This document shows, one piece after another, positions 1-9,760 of a DNA stretch of 64,000 nucleotides. A model generated the notes under the pieces. That model worked only from the letters and a program-made list of their open reading frames with translations. It ran no database searches and had not been told where the DNA came from. The stretch is from Sciurus carolinensis (lineage: Eukaryota > Chordata > Mammalia > Rodentia > Sciuridae), in assembly GCF_902686445.1 (NCBI RefSeq), contig NC_062222.1:138216596-138280595 (forward strand). The letters run 5' to 3'. The position numbers and the translations under genes are program-made. Every line of letters begins with the position of its first letter. Position 1 is the first letter of the stretch.

Positions 1-727
1 GAGGGGCTGCGTGTGTGTGGCCGGGGGGGCCGATGACCAATGGTCACACCCACGCTGGGGCTTCAGGGTGCAGGAGGCACAGGCCACCCTGCCCCCTGGA
101 AGACGCGGACAAATCCAGGGAGAGACCAGGACAAGCTGTGGGATGCGGGTGAGCAGGTGGGACTGGTTCGGGCAGTCTGAGGGGACCTGGCTTCGGGTTA
201 GCTCCTCCTCAGGCCCAGGTCCTCCCCTCCGCCTGGCCTGCTGATGGGGTCCTGCCCTGCTGGACAGGGGCTCTTGCAGGTATCCCCCATCCTTGCCCCC
301 TGCCACATCCCCAGGGCCAGGCACATGGACACTTGGCAAACAACCTGGAATAAAGAACTAAGAGTGGCAGGTGTCCGCAGCCTGGGGAGAGTGCGGAGGG
401 CAGCCGCTCCGTGGACGGGACTCCTGAGCATGGCAGGTGCTGAGGAGCAGCTTGGGCCCCACGTGAGAAGCCAACAGTCAGAAGCACGTTGTCACTAGAC
501 ACTGCAAATGTCGCAGGGTGAGGAACAGGCCGGCTGAGGACTGCTGACCAGATGAGCTTCGCTAAGAGGCAGGGCAAGGAAGAGCTGGGCCTTCTCGTGG
601 GGGCAGCTCGGGGCCGCAGCCAGGCTAAGCAAGCAGGCGGAGTGACTTGACTCCTCCGTGGCACCTGACTCGGAGCTCATGAGCCCACCCCAGGAGCTCT
701 CTCGGCACAGCAACCAAGAATCTGCCA
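1..727. other. GC-rich single-copy DNA, no gene seen
   Basis: I see no exon-like structure, repeat family or tandem repeat here. The short open frames lie in different frames on both strands and show no recognisable protein. Confidence 0.6.
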
Positions 728-815
728 GGCCTGGGGTGCAGTCCGGGGTGGAGCCCGTGCCTAGCATGCACGAAGCCAGGGTTCCATGCCCAGCCCTGCA
801 AAAAGGAAAAAAAAA
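728..815 (+). mobile_element. ID SINE (tRNA-Ala-derived), full-length but diverged
   Basis: The element has the ID layout: a decayed pol III A-box region near 738-752, the diagnostic GCCTAGCATGCACGAAGCC segment at 757-777 (one or two changes), a B-box-like GGTTCCATGCC at 780-790, then CAGCCCTGC and an A-rich tail to 815. ID elements are non-autonomous SINEs copied by L1 enzymes, and this layout is common in squirrels. The A-rich tail is interrupted by GG and the B box is changed, so it is probably old and transcriptionally inert. Confidence 0.85.
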
Positions 816-2465
816 TCCATGCAGGAAAAAAGCAGAGATCTCGTTCAAGATCTAAATAACACATAAACAGCTTAACTGCTCCACAGCAAAATAAATGAAT
901 TCTGTTTCCAATCCACTCGGGTCTGTTTCTCTAATCTCGCTATTAGGAGACATTTCTAAGAGCTTCTAATGTGGGATTGTGCAGGGTTTTTGATTTGCTA
1001 GAAATGACGATCGAGGATGATGATCATAATCACCACCCACACGCCAGGCGCCCGAGCAGAGGAGGGCACCGGCTTGCAGTCGTGGGTGGGGTGCAAACCC
1101 GGCAGAAGCACCGTGAGCCCAGCCCTGTCTCTCCAGCCTCGGCTCCACTTCTCTGAGCCTCGGCTCTAAACTGTACTTCCAGGAACATCTTTCCAAGTGG
1201 TTAGGAAAATCAAACAACACAGAGCTGCCCAGGGGACAAACAGGGCCGTTTACTGGTGACTTGTAGGTGACAAGGCTGTGGGCCAGCACCTCACTTTACT
1301 CATAACTCAGTCCTTGCAAACCCCACAGGACAGTTTGTCAAGATTCCCATTTTGCAGGTGGGGAATGGAAGCAGAGGGCATGGCTCCCTGCGGGTCCAGG
1401 CAGCTGGACGTCTGGGAGCCCCGAACGGTCAGTGGGATGGTCAGCGATCACCCGGAACTGGCAGCCGGCTCCCAGCGGGCCTCCCCAGAGCAGGCTGAGG
1501 CCTCTGACTCACCGTCGAGGGTGGGACCAGTGCCCTGTGCAGGGTGCCCAGTCCAGGGGGAGGCTGACTCGGGGCCCGCGGTCACTCCAGCTGTGCTGGA
1601 GGGCTCAGAGGTGCTCGGGGGCCTATGCTGGGTGGCCCGTTCCTGTTTGCCTGGCACTGCGGGCCTCCAGAGACACGGGATTTCCCTGCTCCGACCAGGA
1701 CAGCGCTGGGCAAACCATGACCACTGGTCACAAAGCACAGGGGCTGTGTGGGGCGAGCAGCTGGGAGCATCCCTACCCGTGGCGGCTGCGCCCCAAGGCC
1801 CTCCTCCAGGAGGCTGTCTCCTTGCAGAGGTTTATTTTCACCCACGATGGGATAATTACAGGGGAGAGGGGAAAACTGAAGTCAAGGAATCACAGATCAG
1901 AGCGGCACAGCCCACCTCCGGGTTCCCGGTGCATTAAAGGAACTGGAAATCCTGGGAGCTTTGACTGTGCCGCATGGCCACACAGCGACTGCCTGGGCAG
2001 GTGACACCTGTCTGAGGCCCCATCCACGGAGGCAGAAGACCTCCGGGAGGAGGTGCCCTCTGAGGTCCTGCTGGTGGCCACTGGCCAGCTCCGGACCCCA
2101 GGGCAACCCCAAGCCCAAACTGACCTGCCCCGCCACAGGGCTGGCTGAGGCTCCCCCCAGGCATCCGCACCTCCTGGAGGAGGGGAGTTCTTCCAGGACC
2201 CGCCCAGCCTCACCCTTCCTTAGCCGCGGAAGCCCCTCCCCAGGGAGCGGAACCCTCACCCACATCTTCCACTCTTCTGGCTGGGGAGCTGGAAGGGCCT
2301 CCGAGGCCAGATAACCTGGAAGGCAGCTGCCCCCACCCTGGGGCGGTTGCTGCTGCCATGCCAGCGACAACCCTGGCGCTGTCGGTACCTGAGAAGGGGC
2401 CTGGGGCAGGGAGAAGCTCGGCTCGGCTCTCTCAAGAACCAGCCCCGTTGTCCTGTCCCCTTTTG
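816..2465. other. Unassigned single-copy DNA with a MIR/L2-like scrap
   Basis: The first 180 bases are AT-rich for the region. Around 1322-1380 a stretch resembles the antisense of the MIR/L2 segment that reads CCCATTTTGCAG then a GGGGAA-type run, but it is too short for a firm call. The rest is GC-rich with no supported gene. Open frames of up to 219 codons at 1278-1937 overlap others of similar length in different frames and on the opposite strand, as expected when stops are rare. Confidence 0.5.
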
Positions 2466-2760
2466 CAATTAATAAGTTAAGTATTTAGAGTCGTTTGGGG
2501 TCTACAGAAAAATTGGGTGGGCAATGGAGGCCCTGCCAGCGCCCTCGCTGGAGTATCTCACGTGGGCACCGTGCCCACTGCTGCTGTGCCCACTGCCACT
2601 GACGGCCCGAGCAGCAGGGGACCCACCAGGGCCTGCAGTTGCCAGGGCTCCTGCTCCGGGCCATCGGCGGTCTTGACAAATGTCCCCTCTCCACACTAGA
2701 ATACCTCGCAGAGCGGTCTCGTCCCCAAACACCCCTGCTCCTCCTGGTCACCCCTCTTTT
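2466..2760 (+). mobile_element. Ancient L1 (L1M-type) 3' end fragment
   Basis: Two blocks match the conserved 3' end of old mammalian L1 elements. One is 2475-2520, where TATTTAGAG is followed by GGGGTCTACAGAAAAATTG. The other is 2672-2712, where CTTGACAAATGT is followed by a CACTAGAATACCTCGCAGAG stretch equivalent to the L1M 'statement of a cattatagtatcatacagag' segment. The DNA between is rich in substitutions and C+T. The family is recalled from memory, so the subfamily is not assigned. Confidence 0.5.
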
Positions 2761-3476
2761 GGGGACCTTCTTGTCAAGCCCAGGTGAAGGGGCGCTTGAA
2801 CCAGGACTCAGAGAAGAGGGAGGGGATGGGCCTGAGCGGCCTGTGGCTCGGCAGGGCCTGGCTGGCCACACGGAAGCCTCCAAGGCCTGCGGGAGGCTCT
2901 GGGGCGCCCTCTGCCCACGCCAGGTGTGCACCTGACCTGCTGAAGACACCCTGACTACAACTCCCTGGAGCAGTGACCGCGCCTCCTGCGCCAGGCCTCT
3001 CCTCGGCCCAGCCCAGCTCCCACGACTCCCCGCCGCCCTCACGCCGCCCCAGCCCGCCACTCTGGGTGGACTCCCTCCATCCAGCTCTGCCTGGGGCCCT
3101 CTCCCTGAAGCCCTTGTCCTGTGCCACCAGGGCAAAAGGTGCAAGTCCTTCCCCCGGGGGAGCTGGGGTTCTTGGCTGCAGCAGGGTCCCAGGTGGCTCC
3201 CCCAAGCTGAGCTGGGCTTGTGTCTCTGCCCATGGCTGCCCTGTGCTGAGGCCCTGGTGCGCAGGGAGGGCGCCTGGCCCTTAGGGCAGCCCTGGGATCT
3301 GCAGTCCCCTCCCACCTGGAGACAGCGCTGACTCCTGCCCAAGGCTGACCCTGGATGCCGCTGGCCTTCGCCTCTGGAGTCAGGGACCCGGCTCCACCCC
3401 AGGGAGACTGAGCAGAGCTGTTTCAGCTCTGCCACTGGGCGGGGAAGTGCGTCGGGTGCCCGCTGGGGGTCCTCTG
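2761..3476. other. GC-rich single-copy DNA, no gene seen
   Basis: A 331-codon open frame on the minus strand (2485-3480) runs through this stretch and through the L1 fragment beside it. It overlaps other long frames on both strands, so I read it as a composition effect. No domain or splice pattern is visible. Confidence 0.55.
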
Positions 3477-3610
3477 TCATGCCTGGAGGGACCCAGGCTC
3501 TGTCATGCCTAGAGGGACCCAGGCTCTGTCATGCCTAGAGGGACCCAGGCTCTGTCATGCCTAGAGGGACCCAGGCTCTGTCATGCCTCGAGGGACCCAG
3601 GCTCTGTCAT
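3477..3610. repeat. 26-bp minisatellite, 5 copies
   Basis: The unit begins TCATGCCTAGAGGGACCCAG and ends GCTCTG. Copies start at 3477, 3503, 3529, 3555 and 3581, and a sixth stops after TCAT at 3607. Copies differ only at the ninth base or so (G, A or C), so the array is young or homogenised. Confidence 0.95.
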
Positions 3611-4682
3611 AGGAGCCTCTCCCAGTGTGTGGATAAGGAGACTCAGGTCCATCTGGAGTCACACAGCCAGTCAGGGCCACGGGAGGGTGCCATGTGGCAG
3701 GAGGGGGGTCCCTGATAGCAGAGACATCTACCTCTGAACGCTGAGCGCCCAGAGCCCAGACCCCTGGGAAGCACTTGTATCGTGGCTGTGAGGGAACAAG
3801 GTCAGCCAGGCAGTCAGCCCTGGACCCAGGCCCTGCCCTGCTTGTAGAGCTGTGTGACCTTGCTCTGGTGGCTCTCCCTCTCTGTGTGTGGCCTCTTCTC
3901 AGTTCCAGGCGCTCACCTAGTGGCATGCATTTTTGGCATGGGCCTGGTGCTGGGGGTGCCCACACACAGTGCCTGATCCCTCAGGGGGCCATCCAGGAGG
4001 GAGGACAGGCAGCAAGAGGAGTCTGTTTCTATGGCAATGTGGAGCCTGCGACTCAGCTTGTGTCATGAGGGTCTCCAGGGAGGGAGGGCCAGGGGCCGGC
4101 CTTCCCCCAAAGCCCTTCATGGCTGAACCCTGGTTTGTCTGCACCTCAGTCCCTGAAGAGGCAGGTCTGTGACCAGAGGAACCTCCTTAGCTATGGGAGC
4201 GGCTCGGGCAGCCCCAGCGCACCCAGGAATGGCTCCCACTTACCAGCATCCACTTCGCTTGCTGGCACAGAGCACTCAGTCTGGCCTCCTCCCCTGAAGC
4301 TTCCTAGGAGGCGAACACCATTCCCCTCCATCCTCACGTTTCCAGGAGGAGCCACCTCTTCAAGGGCTTCACCGAAGGAGCCCAGGCCCTGGATGACGGC
4401 AGCTTGCAGACCAGGGCCAGAGGTGACAACAGGGTTTCGCCTCAAAGTGCAGAGTCCAGACGCCTCTCCCTAAAGGAGAAGGGTTCGCAGCCCACGCTGG
4501 CAGCACGCACGCTTGCACAAACCTCCCCACCATGCACACACCGTGCACACCCCGTGCTCACTTCCCACAAACACACATCTCACACGCAAGCACACACAGC
4601 GCTACACCAGCAGCACGGCTGAGCGCCAGAGCACTTGGAAGACAGTCAAGGGCAGAGACCAGAGGACCACCCGCACCACTGG
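3611..4682 (+). repeat. Single-copy DNA containing a MIR SINE (about 3780-3910)
   Basis: The segment around 3845-3905 reads GAGCTGTGTGACCTTGCTCT followed by a CTCTCTGTGTGTGGCCTC run. This is the conserved MIR core in sense orientation, with a plausible 5' flank back to about 3780. MIR is an ancient tRNA-derived SINE shared by all mammals. Nothing else is recognised up to the 48-bp array. Confidence 0.6.
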
Positions 4683-4959
4683 CCCCAGGCCGCCTGGTTG
4701 GACGGACTCCGCCCACTGGGGCCCTCCCAGCCCCAGGCCACCTGGTTGGACGGACTCCGCCCACTGGGGCCCTCCCAGCCCCAGGCCTCCTGGTTGGACG
4801 GACTCCGCCCACTGGGGCCCTCCCAGCCCCAGGCCGCCTGGTTGGACGGACTCCGCCCACTGGGGCCCTCCCAGCCCCAGGCCGCCTGGTTGGACGGACT
4901 CCGCCCACTGGGGGCCTTCCCAGCCCCAGGCCACCTGGTTGGACGGACTCCGCCCACTC
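4683..4959. repeat. 48-bp minisatellite, 5.8 copies
   Basis: Copies start at 4683, 4731, 4779, 4827, 4875 and 4924. The fifth copy is 49 bp because of one extra G, and the sixth is cut after about 36 bp. Units carry CCCCAGGCC(A/G)CCTGG, TTGGACGGACTCCGCCC and ACTGGGGCCCTCCCAG. The only common variable site is the A/G/T in the GGCC(A/G)CC segment. Because 48 is a multiple of 3 with no in-phase stop, several frames stay open on both strands. These are not genes. Confidence 0.97.
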
Positions 4960-5317
4960 GTGCTCCCCTGCCCCTGCGGCTTGCTTGTTGCTGCCCAGTC
5001 GTCTCCCCTACCTCGTCCTTGTCACCTTCGTCTTAAGCAGAGCATCCTTCTCTCCCTCGTCCACTTCCTCACACCGTCACCTTCAGGTCTTGGTCTGCAG
5101 GGGTGGAGGTCCCGTCCGGACGTGCCCTGTGCGCCGGCAACCCTGCCACCGCAGCCCCACTTGACAGAGTGGAAACAGGCGAGCCAGCGGGGTGGGGAGC
5201 TGCCCGGAGACCCCTGCCACCGCTGTGGCACTGGGGGTGACTCCTAACTCCCAGCAGCCCACCTGGTTCTGGGCTCGTCGGCCGTGAGCACCTGCGAGCA
5301 GGTAAGGGGTCCCGCAA
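4960..5317. other. Short unassigned stretch
   Basis: C+T-rich then GC-rich sequence. I see nothing specific. Confidence 0.6.
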
Positions 5318-5575
5318 TTTTTTTTAATTACTTAAGGTCATACAAACAATCTACATCGAGTGTGAGCAATTTATAAAATACAGAAAAGTGAAAAGTAAGC
5401 CGCAGAAAACAAACCCCAAGCGCCCCAGAGAAGCTGCGGGCGGCCCTTCCACAGAGCCTGGGGCAGTGGTTACTGTCACCTGGGCACTCCTGTTTTCCAG
5501 TTTATTAAATATTCATCGAAAGCATGATTTTTGACAAAAAAAAATTCAGGATGGACATTTTTGAACATGCAGAGA
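5318..5575 (+). mobile_element. Probable ancient interspersed repeat remnant (L1M/HAL1-like)
   Basis: This is a clearly AT-rich island in GC-rich DNA. It contains AAATACAGAAAAGTGAAAAG at about 5375 and, about 100 bases later, GTGGTTACTGTCACCTGGGC followed by TTTCCAGTTTATTAAATATT. The same order of segments occurs in old mammalian LINE 3' ends. Identity is from memory and the sequence is heavily decayed. Confidence 0.4.
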
Positions 5576-5681
5576 GCCGGGTGGGGAGCCCCGGCCCCTC
5601 TGCCTCAGCTGCTGTGACGGTCTCCATCCGCCTGGGCCGCCTTTACCCTTGTTTTTGTCTTGGCTTTGGTAGATTCTCTTA

Positions 5682-5790
5682 CAGGTTGAACTGTCCCCCC
5701 AAGGACACCTGGTGTCCCAGTGCCCAGGACCCCAGAACGTCCCTAGCTGAGCTGGGTCACTGTGGATGTGGGGTCACTGGAGCCCCCTGC
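5682..5790 (+). mobile_element. MLT1/MST-like LTR 5' fragment (ERVL-MaLR)
   Basis: The segment begins ACAGGTTGAACTGTCCCCCC and continues with CCAGTGCCCAGGACCCCAGAACGT and a GGGTCACTGTGGATGT block. These correspond in order to the start of MaLR LTRs. It ends without a recognisable 3' half. Nothing further is recognised between 5790 and 6345. Confidence 0.5.
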
Positions 5791-6344
5791 AGGAGGCACC
5801 CTATGGGAGGAGGGGGGACATAGGCAGGAGGCGCGGACAGGAGGAGGACTCCACAGGGTGAGCCGAGGCACCCAGGGCTGCCCGTCACCACCTGCAGACG
5901 GGGCGCCAGGTCCCCCTCGCCCCGTGAAATCATGAAAATAGACATGAAGGAAGGACAGGGAACATCCTGAATGGCCATCATGGTGGCGGGGGCTCGAGCG
6001 TCCTGTAGGCCAGCAAGGCCACCAGCCCTGTGGGGGCGTCACAGCCTGTCCACAGATGAGGCAGCTGCTGACCCGTACAGTGACTGGCCCCAGGTGGGCT
6101 TGCCCACAGGCCCTGGACTTTCAGCAGCCCTGCGTCTCATGGACAAGGCAGAGCAGAACTGCCGCTGTGGACTCCTCTCCTCCGATGCATGGTCCAGCCC
6201 GTGTGTCCGCCTTCCTGGACAAATTCTGGACGGGCCGTCATGGAGGGCTCACCCTGCGGCCCCTACTCTCGGCAGCTCAGAGTGCGTGGCGAGCACTCAG
6301 TGAAATCCAAGTCCATCTGTGTTTGGGATTTGCTTTAGAGCGTC

Positions 6345-6628
6345 TGTGTCAGTTTTTGCAGCTGCTGCAACAAAGCACCACAAGCCCTGAGGCTGGGATG
6401 GCAGAAACGTGATCTCTCAGGCTCCGGAGTCAGACTCCCCGCTCGCCTCTCTGCTGGCCATGGGTTCCGGTGCACCGGGCTCTAGCTGTGCTGCTTGGCT
6501 CTGCCCAGTCTGCAGCCTCCCGTCTGTCCAGGCCAGCGCCCACCCCAGCAGCCCCACGATGTCTTCCTTCTCTCTGCTGTCTATATGGCGTCCCTGCGTG
6601 TGTTGGCCTCTGCTCCCCCTGCAGCACC
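6345..6628 (-). mobile_element. MaLR-type LTR remnant adjoining a minisatellite
   Basis: The stretch 6350-6440 reads GTCAGTTTTTGCAGCTGCTG, then CAACAAAGCACCACAAG, then a CTCAGGCTCCGGAGTCAGA block. This is the order seen in the antisense of old MaLR-type LTRs, although the usual AT-rich middle is missing. The following 180 bases are C+T-rich and keep weak similarity up to the 36/37-bp array. Confidence 0.45.
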
Positions 6629-7215
6629 CTGGGGGGATCCAGCCCTCCACCTGGCCTGCAGCAGCCTGGGGGATCCAGCCCCCCACCTGGCCTGCACCGC
6701 CCTGGGGGGATCCAGCCCTCCACCTGGCCTGCAGCAGCCTGGGGGATCCAGCCCCCCACCTGGCCTGCACCGCCCTGGGGGGATCCAGCCCTCCACCTGG
6801 CCTGCACCGCCCTGGGGGGATCCAGCCCTCCACCTGGCCTGCAGCAGCCTGGGGGATCCAGCCCCCCACCTGGCCTGCACCGCCCTGGGGGGATCCAGCC
6901 CTCCACCTGGCCTGCACCGCCCTGGGGGGATCCAGCCCTCCACCTGGCCTGCACCGCCCTGGGGGGATCCAGCCCTCCACCTGGCCTGCACCGCCCTGGG
7001 GGGATCCAGCCCTCCACCTGGCCTGCACCGCCCTGGGGGGATCCAGCCCTCCACCTGGCCTGCAGCAGCCTGGGGGATCCAGCCCCCCACCTGGCCTGCA
7101 CCGCCCTGGGGGGATCCAGCCCCCCACCTGGCCTGCAGCAGCCTGGGGGATCCAGCCCCCCACCTGGCCTGCACCGCCCTGGGGGATCCAGCTCTTCACC
7201 TGGCCTACAGCGCCC
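6629..7215. repeat. 36/37-bp minisatellite with two unit types, about 16 copies
   Basis: Type A (37 bp) has CTGCACCGCCC, six Gs, ATCCAGCCCTCCACCTGGC. Type B (36 bp) has CTGCAGCAGCC, five Gs, ATCCAGCCCCCCACCTGGC. The order read left to right is A-B-A-B-A-A-B-A-A-A-A-A-B-A'-B-A'', where A' is an A/B hybrid and A'' a decayed end copy. Every unit carries a GGATCC and a CACCTG motif. Units of 36 and 37 bp without stops explain open frames of up to 360 codons on both strands. They are not coding. Confidence 0.97.
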
Positions 7216-7489
7216 TGGATCAAGGAAAAGAGAAGACATAAATCACTCGTTGTGAGTGACAGCAACTCTGATCCCAGGTGGGATTCTAGGGAAAAAAAAG
7301 GGATATCGGGCAAAAGCCAAGGAAAACTGAAAGCAGTGCAACTAGGGTTAGAGTGGCGTGTCCACATGGTGCACTGTGACAAAAGTGCACGTCACCTCCT
7401 AATGGAAGAGGCTAGCAATGTGGAACACGGAGGGGCATTTGGAGACTCGGCACTGACCTTGCAATCTCTCTATCACAAAACTAAAAGCT
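7216..7489. other. AT-richer single-copy DNA before the L1
   Basis: The sequence is less GC-rich than its surroundings and may be the decayed upstream part of the L1 that follows, but I cannot align it with confidence. Confidence 0.35.
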
Positions 7490-9215
7490 AGTTGAGGACT
7501 ATATTAATTAAAGAAGCTGTTGAATTAATTAAAAACATCTTTCCACAAAGGCCCAGCGGGAGGGCTTCAGCTAAGACCACGGAGAACCTCGTAAAGAAGT
7601 GGCGATGGTCCAGAAGCGCCTTCGGAGGGCACAGAAGAGAAGGCGCTCCCGACTTCGCTGTGGGGACCAGGCACAGGCAGGAGGTACAGGGCAGCACCCT
7701 CCTCCGCCCAGAGCCTCCGAACAGCACGACCAAACGGCGTCCAGGGTGAGCCGTGGGTTCTGCCGTAGACTCAGTGCGCTGGACTTCACCCCGAGAACCC
7801 GCTCCTTCAACGCTGAACGCCATCCTGCATGACTCTCCACATCAACAGAACAAAGGAGGGACATGACAGGATCGTCTCAGATGCAGAAAAACAAATGCAT
7901 GTGACAAAGTTCAGTCCCAAGTTACACTCACTCACCAGGTTAGGAACCCGTGGGAACTGGCTCAGCCTGGTGGTGGGGTGGTGAAAAGCCCAGGGGTCGG
8001 TGGGCCAGGCCACGCCTCCTGGCAGAAGGACGCTTGTCCTGCACTTGGACATGCGACCCGTGCTGCTCAGGGTGCCCACAGGGCAGGGAACAGCGCGTCT
8101 GGAAACCTGCAGGGGAGTCCAGCACGGCCAGACAGCAGCTGTGGCTCTACACGCGGTAGCTGGAGTTCACAGCGCGGGGTCTGCGAACACCTTCCACGAT
8201 ACTGTTTTGAAAGTGATACTCTAATTGTGTGGGATTCATACGCTGAAAACTACAAAACTTCGCTCAGAGAAATTAAGGATCTGAGTAAATGGAGAGATAT
8301 GTGGAGTTTGTTGCTGGGAAGGTTTGGTGTTATCAAGATGTGAACAGTTTCCTCAAAATCAGTCTGTATTTGATGGCACCACAGGCTTAAGTTGACATGC
8401 TGATTGTGAAAATCACGTTGAATTGCAAAGGACAGAGTCGGGATAGACCCTGTCGACGTGGCTTTAGAAAACAGTGGAAAACAAACTCGAAAAGCCCACA
8501 GGGGCCAGGTGGAAAGGCTCCCGCCGCCCGAGTTCAGCACGTTATCCAGCCGCAGCAGCGAGGCCGTCTGGCAGGGGTGTCATGGGGAGTCCTGATATAA
8601 AGCCACACCTACATGGCCAGCTGGCTCTCAAGAGGGAGTGCCCAGCACACAGCGGGAAGTTAGTGTTCCTTGGAAAGTGCTGGAACCACCCAACACCCAC
8701 ACTCCGTCATGGCCTCAAACCTCAGGGAACGCTCCGGGACAACGCGAAGTGGATCATGGACCTGAAGGTCCAGTCTCAGCCTGCAAAACTGGGTACAGAG
8801 GGGAAGCCCTGCCACACTTGGTTAAGGAAACGTCCCAGGCGGCACCTACAAACCCAAACCGCGAAACACGATGGCGCTGTGCTTCCCCAGCACAGCACAA
8901 TCTCCGACCTTGGAAACCACCAGGAAAATGGAAGACAAGCCCGGTCTCCAGAAAACACGCCTGCAACTCCATCTCCAGCAAGCACTGGCTTTCAGACGGC
9001 AGAGAGCCAGCTCGACCGGAAACGGGACTTGGGAGCAGGGAGAAACCAAAGGGTCTAAACAACCAGGAGCTGGAACAGAAGGTTCACAGAAGAGAACATT
9101 GGAACAGCTAGTGGCATCAAATCACGCTCAGCAGCGTGAGCGATCAAAGCAAGGGGCCCCGGTGCGGCACCCTCTGCTGCTCCGGAAGTCAGTGCCGGCC
9201 ATCAGCGTGGGACCT
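7490..9215 (+). pseudogene. Decayed LINE-1 ORF2 (reverse-transcriptase to 3' part)
   Basis: Collinear blocks match L1 ORF2 in sense orientation. Examples are 7520-7560 (TTAAAAACATCTTTCCACAAAG), 7835-7950 (CACATCAACAGAACAAAGGA, then TCGTCTCAGATGCAGAAAAA, then a TCACCAGGTTAGGAA block), 8246-8345 (AAAACTACAAAACTTCGCTC, then CTGAGTAAATGGAGAGATAT, then GTTATCAAGATG), 8600-8790 (AAGCCACACCTACATGGCCA through GGATCATGGACCTGAAGGTC) and 9060-9210 (AACATTGGAACAGCTAGTGG then ATCAAATCACGC). No frame stays open beyond a couple of hundred codons. Frameshifts, stops and many CpG-rich substitutions show a long-dead copy. Both ends are ragged, and the 3' end may reach about 9300. Confidence 0.8.
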
Positions 9216-9580
9216 TAAGGAGTGCAGCTCCTCCAGAACACAGCCTCGGCTCCTTACAGAGTTACACATCTACAAAAAGACCCACGTGCCAACGCCGCTC
9301 CTCAGGAGTTAAAAAGAGGACACGGTCATCAGCAAGCCAGGCAAGGTGCCTGGGCTGCCTCTGCCTGCCCCAGGGGCCCTGAACCAGACACCAAGGAGCT
9401 CAGCAAGCAAAGAGCCCCAGGGGCCAAGTCACCGGTGCCTGAAGCCGGGGAAGAGGGACCAGGAAGGAACACGAGGAACTCTGGAGAGATGGAAACCTCC
9501 CCATCCTGATCACCCACTTTAGATGTAAAAGGGGTGCATTCTACTACAAGTCACACCTAGTAAACCCCAAAAACCCTTAA

Positions 9581-9760
9581 GCCAGGCATGGTGGTGCACA
9601 CATCTGACTTCAGCCACTGAGGAGCCTGAGGCAGGAGGATCACAAGTTGGTGAAACTTAGAAAGACCCTGTCTCAAAACAAAAAATCAGAAGGGTTGGGA
9701 TTACAGCTTAGTGGTGAAGCACCCCAGGGTTCAATCCCCAGCACACACACAGAAAAATAA
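9581..9760 (+). mobile_element. B1-ID dimeric SINE, full-length
   Basis: The B1 half starts GCCAGGCATGGTGGTGCACA at 9581 and runs through GAGGCAGGAGGATCACAAG and AGACCCTGTCTCAAAACAAA (about 9680). The ID half follows with GGGATTACAGCTTAGTGGTG, AAGCACCCC and GGTTCAATCCCCAGCAC, ending in a CA/A-rich tail at 9760. Flanking AAACCCTTAA (9571-9580) and AGAACCCTAA (9771-9780) form a plausible imperfect target-site duplication. This dimer is the strongest lineage marker in the window. Confidence 0.93.

Noticed and set aside
728..815. tRNA-Ala gene
   Set aside because: The A and B boxes belong to an ID SINE with an A-rich tail. The cloverleaf is not preserved.
3477..4959. CRISPR-like arrays of 26- and 48-bp repeats
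   Set aside because: The repeats are directly adjacent with no spacers and the host is a mammal. They are minisatellites.
4513..5247. Repeat-protein-like frames with a 16-residue period
   Set aside because: The 48-bp array is a multiple of three, and at least four frames are open on both strands.
6409..7491. Frames of up to 360 codons on both strands
   Set aside because: Created by the 36/37-bp minisatellite. All repeat-derived, no flanking exon structure.
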